Source of the DNA: Bacteroidetes bacterium OLB10
GTDB lineage: Bacteria; Bacteroidota; Bacteroidia; AKYH767-A; OLB10
Length of the DNA stretch: 64,000 bases
Direction of reading: 5' to 3'
Assembly (NCBI GenBank): GCA_001567275.1
Contig: LNBX01000026.1
Coordinates: forward strand, 252,056-316,055
In this document: in pieces, positions 8,016 to 16,472 of the stretch
Layout of the letters: the number at the start of each line of letters is the position of its first letter
How positions within the stretch are numbered: the first letter of the stretch is position 1
Made by a program: the position numbers and the translations under genes
Notes under the pieces: model-generated
Seen by the model: the letters and a program-made list of their open reading frames with translations, nothing else
Database searches by the model: none
What the model was told of the DNA's origin: nothing

Positions 8016-10619
8016 ATGAAAAAATTTACAACCGTATTACCTCACTTAGCGCTGTTAATGACGATGTCATTTGAAACAAATGCGCAGCAATGGATTGCAC
8101 AACCATCCAATGTTAATCCAAATAACTATGTACAGTTTATTGATGCTGTTGACACCAACGTAGTGTGGGGGCTTGCATCTGATCGCAACTCACAGTTAAA
8201 TCCTGTTCAGGAATTTACAAGAACTACCAATGGCGGCAACACATGGACACCGGGTGTTATCACCAATGCTGCCAATCATGGTCCATCATGCATCATGGCA
8301 TTAAATGCCGACACTGCATGGGTTGCAATGTTTAATACCAGTGGTGGAGGTGGAAAAATTTTACGCACAAATGATGGAGGACTAACATGGACACACCAGT
8401 CAACAGCAACTTTTTCAGCTCCTGCTGGATTTCCTAATGTAGTTCATTTCTTTGATGCAAATGATGGTATCTGTATGGGCGATCCTAATGGAGGATATTT
8501 TGAAATTTATACTACCACTGATGGTGGCAATAACTGGATTAGGGTACCACAGGCAAATATTCCTGCCAATCAGACAGCAGAATATGGCATTACCGATGTT
8601 TATACAACCTATGGCGACAGCACATTATATTTCGGCACCAATCAGGGACGGATTTACAAATCTTCTGACAGAGGTAATAACTGGACCGTAAGCAGTACAC
8701 CCTACACCGGTTATTTGGGAGCCATTGCTTTTCGCGATGCAAATTTTGGTCTGGCTTGCGAAGCAGATAATGCAACCACTTCTACCGGTCTGATTTATAC
8801 CAATGATGGCGGAACCACCTGGAATCTGCTGCCTACACAGGCTGGAGGATTTACACTTAAACAATCTATACGTTTTGTTCCGGGTACCGACAGCACTTTT
8901 GTCATCACTTCACCTTATACAATTTATGGCTCAGCCTTCAGCGTGGACAATGGAAACAACTGGAAAGTAATGGACAACCTTATTCACTCCGATTGCGACT
9001 TCGTAAATGCCACCACCGGTTGGAGTGGCGGTGGCGAAATAGGTTCACCCATATATAAATGGACAGGCCCGCTCACCATTGCATCCAATGATGTTGCCAT
9101 GAAAAGCATTGATGTAAGAAAGGCAACCGGCACAAGCCAGCAGATTCCCAAAGCAACTGTACTTAATAATGGTTTAACCACACAAACTTTCAACGTTACA
9201 ATGGAAATTTCAGGTGGATATACTTCCACCAAATCTGTTAGCGCGTTAACATACAACCAGTCGCAACAGGTAAACTTTGACCCCTGGACTCCAGGTGCTA
9301 CAGGAAATTACACCATCACAGTTTATACTCAGCTATCCACCGACAGTGATTTGTCAAATGACACTCTGTATTCTGTCACTAAAACATACAACGAATTACC
9401 AAATTATGGATGGGTCAGCAAACAGCCGCTTACCGTCCCAACGTTTGGACTTGCAACAGGATATGTTCGTGTGCCTGCATTACCTGCTGACACCGGTTAT
9501 TTCTTTGCAACAGGAGGTTCTGATTTAATCAACTTACAAACCAAGCACGAACGATTTGATGTGCAAACCGGCAACTGGATGAGCTATGCGCCTATACCTT
9601 TAGGCATCTATCAATTCTCAATGCAGAATGTAAAAAACACTTTGTACGCTTCAGGCGGATATACAGGAGGATTCAGTCCTTCTCTGAATAATTTTGCATA
9701 TCACTACCAAACTGACACATGGAATACGATTACGGCAATGCCACAACCGGTGGGTGATTATGCGAGCGGAGTTTATGCAGATTCTCTAATTTATTATATC
9801 GGTGGTTACAATGGCAGCTCCGATTTAAATTCAGTGCAGATATACAATCCTTCGAACGATAGTTGGTTAAACGGTACACCGAAACCCGGAACTGCAAGTG
9901 CAGGTTTGCGTGGTGCCATATTCAATAATATGATTCTTGTAACCGGAGGATATAGTCAATCTTCACAAAGCCCTCTTGATGAAGCATGGCTGGGTACAAT
10001 AGATGCAAATGACGCAACCGTTATCACATGGCAGGCACTTCCACCCTATCCCGGTGGTACCATCACACGTTTTGCCGCAGGCAGTGTTTATGCAGACGCT
10101 CTTCCTTACATCATTTTTACTGGAGGTGACCCTACAGGTCAGGGAATTGAAGTGTCTGATGATGTATGGGCGTATGACCTGGTAAACAATCAGTGGTTGA
10201 TTGGACCTCCAAAACCAACCGCTTGCAGTAACATCAGTAACTTCACAAGTGTAATTTATAATGACAGCATTTATATGGCCATTGCCAGTGGCTACAAAGG
10301 CAATAATACACTTTCAAACTCTAATGAATGGCTCAATCTGGGACCATCACCCTTTGTTGCGGTGAAAGAAATTTCAGCGGCACCTTCGCAACTGATGGTA
10401 TTTCCAAATCCGGCTTATGATAAGTTTACTTTGGATTTGCCTGAAGAAATGGACAGAGTACGAATTACTGTTTACAATGCACAGGGAAGCATAGTATTAA
10501 ACAAGTTGGTTTACCGTAATGAATCAGTTTCTGTCACAGGTCTTGCCAGTGGAATTTATCAGGTAAAAGCTGAAAGTAATAGTCTGACTCTTACATCGCG
10601 GCTTGCAATTATCAGGTAA
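8016..10619 (+). CDS. Secreted BNR/Kelch-repeat protein with T9SS type A signal
   Basis: An 867-residue protein with an N-terminal signal peptide ending near ETNAQQ. Residues of about 30-350 contain BNR/YCF48-like repeats (repeated T.DGG..W, as in TTDGGNNWIR and NDGGTTWNL), predicting a beta-propeller. A CARDB-like beta-sandwich follows (about 355-455). A Kelch-type propeller comes next (about 480-770; YASGGYTGG, YYIGGYNGS, ILVTGGYS). The last 80 residues are a T9SS type A domain (VFPNPAYDKFTLDL to GIYQVKAES). It is exported to the cell surface or medium; the ligand is unknown. Its stop lies one base from the stop of the converging gene. Confidence 0.9.
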   Translation: MKKFTTVLPHLALLMTMSFETNAQQWIAQPSNVNPNNYVQFIDAVDTNVVWGLASDRNSQLNPVQEFTRTTNGGNTWTPGVITNAANHGPSCIMALNADTAWVAMFNTSGGGGKILRTNDGGLTWTHQSTATFSAPAGFPNVVHFFDANDGICMGDPNGGYFEIYTTTDGGNNWIRVPQANIPANQTAEYGITDVYTTYGDSTLYFGTNQGRIYKSSDRGNNWTVSSTPYTGYLGAIAFRDANFGLACEADNATTSTGLIYTNDGGTTWNLLPTQAGGFTLKQSIRFVPGTDSTFVITSPYTIYGSAFSVDNGNNWKVMDNLIHSDCDFVNATTGWSGGGEIGSPIYKWTGPLTIASNDVAMKSIDVRKATGTSQQIPKATVLNNGLTTQTFNVTMEISGGYTSTKSVSALTYNQSQQVNFDPWTPGATGNYTITVYTQLSTDSDLSNDTLYSVTKTYNELPNYGWVSKQPLTVPTFGLATGYVRVPALPADTGYFFATGGSDLINLQTKHERFDVQTGNWMSYAPIPLGIYQFSMQNVKNTLYASGGYTGGFSPSLNNFAYHYQTDTWNTITAMPQPVGDYASGVYADSLIYYIGGYNGSSDLNSVQIYNPSNDSWLNGTPKPGTASAGLRGAIFNNMILVTGGYSQSSQSPLDEAWLGTIDANDATVITWQALPPYPGGTITRFAAGSVYADALPYIIFTGGDPTGQGIEVSDDVWAYDLVNNQWLIGPPKPTACSNISNFTSVIYNDSIYMAIASGYKGNNTLSNSNEWLNLGPSPFVAVKEISAAPSQLMVFPNPAYDKFTLDLPEEMDRVRITVYNAQGSIVLNKLVYRNESVSVTGLASGIYQVKAESNSLTLTSRLAIIR

Positions 10620-10620
10620 G

Positions 10621-11325
10621 TTAACCGAATAAACTTCCTGCATCAAACGAATTGCTTTTGTTGCAGATATTTTTGAAATCGCACGGATACGGAATATTGC
10701 AATGCTCTCCCTGTTCTACGGAGGGCATTTGCTTTTTTTGAATTATATGTTTTGCGGCTTCAATATGTTCTTTCACATAAGTTCTTTGGCTGATACACCA
10801 CTCTTTCACACTCTCTTCTGTAAACAAAGCCTTCACATTATCTGCGGGCAATTCCTTGTAGTCCGGTTTGAGATGTATTATTGAAAAATCTTCCAACTCA
10901 TACCCTGCTTCAGTAATGATAAAATATTGCAATGCTGCATCATTCAAAATGGTTTGACTGATTTTAACAGAGCTTTTAACTTCAAAAGCATGAAGCAAGC
11001 CGCTTTTACGAATAAGAATGTCAAGTGCAACTACAACTTCATTGGCAATGAAAGCAGCTTCGTAAATAACTGATTGTTGTTTGAGCATCAACGACTGGGT
11101 TTTTTGTGCTGACAAATCATATTCAAATGGTGTAGCCGGTGAAACATCCACACCACCCGGAAATAATTGTTGCGCCAACTTTCCAAAAGTGTGACCACGG
11201 TCGAACTTTGCCTGCTGCTCAGGGCTTATGGGATCACGATCCTTATAATTAAACTTATAAAAGTATAACGACTTAAGGCATTGCAGACTTCGGATGTAAC
11301 TCGATTTGGATAAGACGTATTTCAA
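10621..11325 (-). CDS. Cas4/AddB-like Fe-S PD-(D/E)XK nuclease, stand-alone
   Basis: A 234-residue protein with the hallmarks of Cas4, Dna2 and AddB nucleases. A histidine motif (RGHTFGKLAQ, H45) precedes the PD-(D/E)XK core (D102; E115-V-K117) and a Q.Y motif (ALQYFI). Four cysteines, C16 plus C209, C215 and C221, have the spacing expected of a [4Fe-4S] clasp. It resembles the N-terminal half of DUF2779 proteins but stops without the second half. No cas genes or CRISPR array occur nearby. It lies 26 bases downstream of the 2-epimerase gene in the same orientation. DNA end processing or defence is possible; the role is unknown. Confidence 0.72.
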   Translation of the reverse strand: MKYVLSKSSYIRSLQCLKSLYFYKFNYKDRDPISPEQQAKFDRGHTFGKLAQQLFPGGVDVSPATPFEYDLSAQKTQSLMLKQQSVIYEAAFIANEVVVALDILIRKSGLLHAFEVKSSVKISQTILNDAALQYFIITEAGYELEDFSIIHLKPDYKELPADNVKALFTEESVKEWCISQRTYVKEHIEAAKHIIQKKQMPSVEQGEHCNIPYPCDFKNICNKSNSFDAGSLFG

Positions 11326-11351
11326 CAGTAATTTATTTACTGTAAAAATAA

Positions 11352-12497
11352 TTAATTCACTGCAGAATAAATCTGTTTACAGATAAATTCAGCAGCATGG
11401 CCGTCTCCAAATAAGGGTGGAAAATTCAATTTTTTTGATTTTAACCGGTTAAATGCTGCAATTATATTCTCGGTTTCAGTTCCTCCAATAACAGCAGTAC
11501 CCTGCTCTATCAACTCAACCCATTCTGTTTCATTTCTCAATATCACACAAGGTTTCTTAAAAAAATAGGATTCTTTTTGCACACCACCTGAATCGGTAAT
11601 AATCATATTACACTCTGATTCCAGAACAATCATGTCCATAAATGAAACCGGTTCTATAATCTGAATTTCGGAGCTATGCTCTAAACTTTCTGCAAGTTCC
11701 GATTGCAGTTGCTGCGACAATACTTTAGAAGTACGCGGATGCATAGGAATAACAATTTTCTGTTTATGATTCCCGGCAATATGCAGTAATGCTCTGAAAA
11801 TTGAATTCAGGTTATCTGCATCATCAGTATTACTGTCGCGATGTATGGTGCATAATGTAAACTCCCCGGAAGATAAATTTAAATCAGACAGTATGGTTGA
11901 TTTTTGTTTGGCCTCTGTAGCAAAATAAATTGAATTGTCATACATCACATCTCCGCAATGCACCACCAAAGGGTTGTTGATGGTATAAGGTGCTTTAGCT
12001 TTTGTTGAAAATCCTTCCCGACAAAGATTTTCTATACCGGTAACAGTTGGCGAAAACAACATGGTTGAAATATGATCACAACAAATACGGTTTATTTCCT
12101 CTGGCATCGTTTTGTTGAATGAACGCATACCTGCCTCCACATGAATAACAGGTATGTGCATTTTAGCAGCAGTTAATGCTGCCGCCAGCGTTGAATTGGT
12201 ATCACCATACACCAGCACACCCTGTGGTTTTTCTTCCTCCAAAATGGGTTCAAATAACCGCATGATTTCTGCAGTTTGCACTGCATGACTTGCAGATCCT
12301 ACATTCAGGTTATAATTCTCTTTCGGAATTTTCAGTTCATCGAAAAAAACAGCCGACATATTATGGTCGTAATGCTGGCCGGTGTGCACTATCACTTCTT
12401 TTATTTTATCAGAGAATGATGTTTTCACTGCCCTGCTGATGGCAGCAGCTTTTATAATTTGCGGACGAGCGCCTATAATGGTTACTAATTTTATCAC
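11352..12497 (-). CDS. wecB: UDP-N-acetylglucosamine 2-epimerase, non-hydrolysing
   Basis: A 381-residue epimerase that interconverts UDP-GlcNAc and UDP-ManNAc for surface polysaccharide synthesis. Family motifs are TIIGARPQIIKAA at the N-terminus, HTGQHYDHNMS, YGDTNSTLAAAL, HVEAGMRSFN, MPEEINR and DSGGVQKES (UDP binding). Length is normal. The start is GTG at 12497, since MIKLVTIIGARPQ matches the family N-terminus exactly. It follows a glycosyltransferase gene by 109 bases and fits a glycan-building unit. Confidence 0.92.
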   Translation of the reverse strand: MIKLVTIIGARPQIIKAAAISRAVKTSFSDKIKEVIVHTGQHYDHNMSAVFFDELKIPKENYNLNVGSASHAVQTAEIMRLFEPILEEEKPQGVLVYGDTNSTLAAALTAAKMHIPVIHVEAGMRSFNKTMPEEINRICCDHISTMLFSPTVTGIENLCREGFSTKAKAPYTINNPLVVHCGDVMYDNSIYFATEAKQKSTILSDLNLSSGEFTLCTIHRDSNTDDADNLNSIFRALLHIAGNHKQKIVIPMHPRTSKVLSQQLQSELAESLEHSSEIQIIEPVSFMDMIVLESECNMIITDSGGVQKESYFFKKPCVILRNETEWVELIEQGTAVIGGTETENIIAAFNRLKSKKLNFPPLFGDGHAAEFICKQIYSAVN

Positions 12498-12606
12498 AAC
12501 AAAATTATCAAGTGCACAAATTTATCTTTTTACTCTTTATACGATTATTATACAGCAATATTCTCCAACAATTACACATTGACATATCCGTCTATATTAT
12601 TTTGCA

Positions 12607-13905
12607 TTAGCGGATTATTCTGTTCAATACCTGAGAGAGTTTTTCTGTTAATATCTTACGGCTGTATTTTTCAATATTAACGGAAGAAGCATTCAATTTG
12701 TGATGCAAGTATTGCATATAATACTCATTAACTATTTTTTTCAAAGAATTTACATCGTCATAATCAACAGTTTTTCCACATTGTGTTTCATTGATTATTT
12801 CTGCAGCATCACCATCTACAGGACCTATACATATAACTGGTCTCCTCGCAGCCATATATTCAAACAATTTCCCGGTAAGCACACCTTTGGCATTATGCGT
12901 ACGATTAATTACCAATAACAAAATCTGTGATTGTCGTTGCACCTTTACTACATCCTCATGACTCAGATAGTCTATAAACTTTACGTTATTAATTAACCCA
13001 TACTGCTTTAATGATTCCTGAACTGTAACATCAACCTTCCCTACCAATTTTAAAAGTAAATAATTCTTAAACTCAGGTTCTTCTTTCAACAACTCACTTA
13101 ACGCCTGCCACAGAGCTACGGGATTTCGTGTTTTCACCATGGTACCAACATGAGCAATACTGAATTCCTTATCCGGAACAACATTCTCTTTTGTGATATC
13201 TTCATCGTCATATCCATTGGTTATGCAATCAATATCACGACTGACAAGAGCTGCAAACTCCTCTTGCATGGTTTTACCAACAGTAACAACAGCATCTGCA
13301 TTAGATATTACTTCGCGCTCCAAACGGTGATGCTTTCTGTCGGCACGGGCTGTTAGTTTCAAATCTTTATAATAATCAATCTTTGTCCATGGATCACGAA
13401 AATCAGCAAGCCATGGAATTCCAGTCAGCTTTTTAAGTCTTAATGCAATCAAATGACAGCTATGCGGAGGACCTGTACTCACTAAAGCATCAACCTTATT
13501 CTGTCCAAGCCATTTATGCAAATTGTTTACAGAAGGTTTAATCCACAACATCCGTGCATCAGGGATAAAAAAATTTCCTCTTATCCAAACTGCAATGTTT
13601 TGCAACAAACTGCTTTTCTTTTTTTCTGTAAGAAAACCTGCATGTATCTTCTCTTTCCTTCCTCTGCCAATGAACAATTTATATAACAGATAAGGCTCTT
13701 TAATAGGTTCTCTGATAATCTCAATTCCTTCAGGTATATCTTTCAGCAATGAGTCATCTCGCTCAGGGAATTCACCATCTGCCACGGTGAACACTACAGG
13801 CTCCCAGCCATATTGCCGAAGATATTTCACAAACTTCAGCCATCGCTGTACGCCTGCACCTCCGCTGGGCGGCCAGTAATACGTAATGACTAAAACCTTT
13901 TTCAA
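12607..13905 (-). CDS. Glycosyltransferase, GT4-type (GT-B fold)
   Basis: A 432-residue glycosyltransferase. The N-terminus KKVLVITYYWPPSGGAGVQR is a familiar Bacteroidota GT4 start. The C-terminal Rossmann half has GVLTGKLFEYMAARRPVICIG, with the nucleotide-sugar-binding E..A pattern. The start is TTG at 13905: a TGA lies three codons upstream in this frame, and TTG gives the expected MKKVLVITYYW. As called, the gene overlaps the upstream yfhO frame by 134 bases, an overlap likely produced by a one-base shift in yfhO. It probably adds sugars to a surface polysaccharide with its epimerase neighbour. Confidence 0.87.
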   Translation of the reverse strand: MKKVLVITYYWPPSGGAGVQRWLKFVKYLRQYGWEPVVFTVADGEFPERDDSLLKDIPEGIEIIREPIKEPYLLYKLFIGRGRKEKIHAGFLTEKKKSSLLQNIAVWIRGNFFIPDARMLWIKPSVNNLHKWLGQNKVDALVSTGPPHSCHLIALRLKKLTGIPWLADFRDPWTKIDYYKDLKLTARADRKHHRLEREVISNADAVVTVGKTMQEEFAALVSRDIDCITNGYDDEDITKENVVPDKEFSIAHVGTMVKTRNPVALWQALSELLKEEPEFKNYLLLKLVGKVDVTVQESLKQYGLINNVKFIDYLSHEDVVKVQRQSQILLLVINRTHNAKGVLTGKLFEYMAARRPVICIGPVDGDAAEIINETQCGKTVDYDDVNSLKKIVNEYYMQYLHHKLNASSVNIEKYSRKILTEKLSQVLNRIIR

Positions 13906-16333
13906 GAATACTCAGGTTGTTTTTTTTATCTGAACTTTTTAACTCCATAAACGTACCTGCCGCAAAAAACAGCAACACAATCAGCGAGCCTGCAAGAGAG
14001 ATTTTCTCTCCGGTTGCATACACTTCCGGTTCAAACTTGAACTCAACAGTATGTTTACCTGCAGGCACCACCATTGCCCTCAGCACATAATCGGCACGCA
14101 CATAATCCGATTTCTTTCCGTCAATATAAGCATTCCAGCCTTTGTCATAATATATCTCAGAAAACACACAGAACTGCGGCAATGCCGTCTGCGTTTCATA
14201 TACCAAATGATTGCTTACAATGGAAGTAAGTTTAACAGAAGCTGTTGAATCATGTTCAGGTTTAAATCCTTTCAGTATGGATTCAAATCTTTTATCCACA
14301 AACGCAATTGTTTTTGGGTTGAATGAATCAAGTGATTTCAGTTCCTCATCAGCATTAGCCACTATCTTCACCGTGTCAACAAACCATGCAGGACCTGATG
14401 CTCCGGGATTGGTCTGAGCAACGGGCTGATGTTCATTATCACTTACAATAAAATATTTGGTGTTGAGCATATCAAGTACACTCATATTATTCTTGGCAAT
14501 GCAATTTTCAATCAACTCCTGATAACGTTTTAGTTTGGCACCATGATATCCTCCAATGCTTCGATGGAAATAAGATGTAGATGCATCATTGAAAGCACTC
14601 ACAGTAGTATTCATCACCCGATATCCGAGTGTGGTATCCTGCATAATCTGCAAATCAGCCTGTGATGGTTCAAAAGGTTTAACGGTTTTGCTCTTAGATG
14701 TGAAATGCTGATCGTTGAGATATCGTTTATCAACCGTCCACAAATCAACAATAAATAACGCTGCAAGAATGACTACTGCCAGTGTAGATTTGAGTTTCTC
14801 CTTCAGCATAAACCAAATCACACCAAATGCCAGTGAAATAAATATCAGTGAACGGAGTGCATCCATGCGCAATGCTGATTCCCTGTCTTGTTTAATAGCA
14901 TCTATCAGCCAACCGTATTGCTTCAATTGTTCATCAGCACCAGAGCTAAAGTCATTAAATAATCCGGGAAGTACAACAAACAATAAACAAAAACCTCCGG
15001 TGATATAGAACGACAATTTTAGCGACTTGAATATTTCAGGTTTTGCAGTTTTACCGTCATAAATTTGTTTCAGTGCAAGTAGTGCAAGCAACGGCATGGT
15101 AAACTGTGCAATGGTCAATATCATACTTACTGCTCTGAACTTATTATAACCCGGGAAGTGATAAAAGAAGAATTCGTTAAATGCTAAAAAGTTGCTTCCC
15201 CATGCAAGCATGAAAGAAAGAATAGTTGCAGCAAGCAGCCACCATTTCTCTTTGCCCTTGACCAAAAACAGTCCCGCAACAAACAAAAAACATACAATAG
15301 CACCTGCATAAGGTGGGCCTGAAGTGGAAAGCATATTTCCGAAATAAAGCGGCACGTTCTGAATAAAACTTTTGGCCTGTTGCATCGGCACTCCATTGGA
15401 AACAAGTGCCTGATAGGTTGCAGATGTTTCACTCAGTGGTTCTACCGAAGCTCCTCCATGAAAACGTGGAATGATAAGTGTAAATGTTTCGCTGATACCA
15501 TAACTGTAACTGAAAGCATAATCTTTATCCAATCCTGTTGACTCTTTTTTCTCTGTCAGTTCACTTGGCCCGCGTGTGGAGTACTTACCATACTCATACG
15601 TGGCAGCAAGACTTGTATAGTTTGGTAAGATTCCTAAAATAGCAGCAACTGCAAGTACTGCTGAACGCTTAATAAAATCCATCCATGTTTTATGAATAAC
15701 AGCATCTATAAAATATGCAATTATCATCACCATGATGGTAATCATCAGATAGTATGTAATCTGCAAATGGTTGGCATATAACTCTAATGCAAGAGCAATG
15801 GCAGTCAAAGCTCCGCCAAACAGCAATCGCCCTCGGTAAGTCATAATGATGCCTGCGAACACAAGCGGAATAAGAGCAATGGCATGTGCCTTCGAATTGT
15901 GTCCTGCTGTGATGATAACAAAATTGTAACTTGAAAAAGCAAAAGCTATGGCTCCGGCTATTCCCATCCGGTAATCAAACCGCAACACCAGCATAAGAAT
16001 ATAGAAACTTAGCAATGCAAGAAAAATATATGAAGCCGGTGATGGCAGAAAGAAAAACAATACATCATTTACATACTGCATCAGGTTGGCAGGATATAAT
16101 GTTGAAATCTGATAGGCAGGCATACCACTGAACATGGCATTGGTCCATAAAGGCTCGGTATGATATTTATTTCTGAAATCGGTAAGCTCCTTGCTCATTC
16201 CTGTCCACTGAGCAATATCATGTTGTTCGAGTCCCTTTCCCTGAAACAACGGAAAGAAATAAATGACAGTAATAATCAGAAAGACAGCTATGGCAATACC
16301 ATGAGGTATCAGTTTTTTGAAATCAATTTTCAT
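13772..16333 (-). CDS. YfhO-family polytopic membrane protein, C-terminus probably frameshifted
   Basis: An 853-residue integral membrane protein with a dozen or more hydrophobic helices in the first 560 residues, then a large extracytoplasmic domain and one last helix (LAGSLIVLLFFAAGTFMEL). The family resembles GT-C glycosyltransferases and is tied to glycosylation of lipoteichoic acids or surface glycans in other phyla. After MELKSSDKK the frame runs through a run of eight A (plus-strand T at 13920-13927) and continues as an out-of-frame reading of the next gene's start. With seven A it stops at TGA 13912-13914; with nine A it stops at a TGA overlapping the next TTG start. The true protein is probably about 805 residues. 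Confidence 0.85.
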   Translation of the reverse strand: MKIDFKKLIPHGIAIAVFLIITVIYFFPLFQGKGLEQHDIAQWTGMSKELTDFRNKYHTEPLWTNAMFSGMPAYQISTLYPANLMQYVNDVLFFFLPSPASYIFLALLSFYILMLVLRFDYRMGIAGAIAFAFSSYNFVIITAGHNSKAHAIALIPLVFAGIIMTYRGRLLFGGALTAIALALELYANHLQITYYLMITIMVMIIAYFIDAVIHKTWMDFIKRSAVLAVAAILGILPNYTSLAATYEYGKYSTRGPSELTEKKESTGLDKDYAFSYSYGISETFTLIIPRFHGGASVEPLSETSATYQALVSNGVPMQQAKSFIQNVPLYFGNMLSTSGPPYAGAIVCFLFVAGLFLVKGKEKWWLLAATILSFMLAWGSNFLAFNEFFFYHFPGYNKFRAVSMILTIAQFTMPLLALLALKQIYDGKTAKPEIFKSLKLSFYITGGFCLLFVVLPGLFNDFSSGADEQLKQYGWLIDAIKQDRESALRMDALRSLIFISLAFGVIWFMLKEKLKSTLAVVILAALFIVDLWTVDKRYLNDQHFTSKSKTVKPFEPSQADLQIMQDTTLGYRVMNTTVSAFNDASTSYFHRSIGGYHGAKLKRYQELIENCIAKNNMSVLDMLNTKYFIVSDNEHQPVAQTNPGASGPAWFVDTVKIVANADEELKSLDSFNPKTIAFVDKRFESILKGFKPEHDSTASVKLTSIVSNHLVYETQTALPQFCVFSEIYYDKGWNAYIDGKKSDYVRADYVLRAMVVPAGKHTVEFKFEPEVYATGEKISLAGSLIVLLFFAAGTFMELKSSDKKNNLSILEKGFSHYVLLAAQRRCRRTAMAEVCEISSAIWLGACSVHRGRW

Positions 16334-16472
16334 ATACGAAATTTGTTAGGGTACAAATGTATTTATTCAGCACAATAATACCATTTCCATGCTAAACAAT
16401 TCCTTGTCCGCTAAAGCTTTAAGAAAAAATTAAGGAGTAAAATCTATCGGCTAAGCAAATAGCCTCTCCCTG

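Noticed and set aside
10621-11325. Cas4-like gene as evidence of a CRISPR-Cas locus
   Set aside because: No cas1, cas2, effector or repeat array occurs anywhere in the window; the gene sits after wecB.
12498-12606. Possible small gene between the 2-epimerase and glycosyltransferase genes
   Set aside because: AT-rich gap of 109 bases with only short frames lacking a plausible start and composition.
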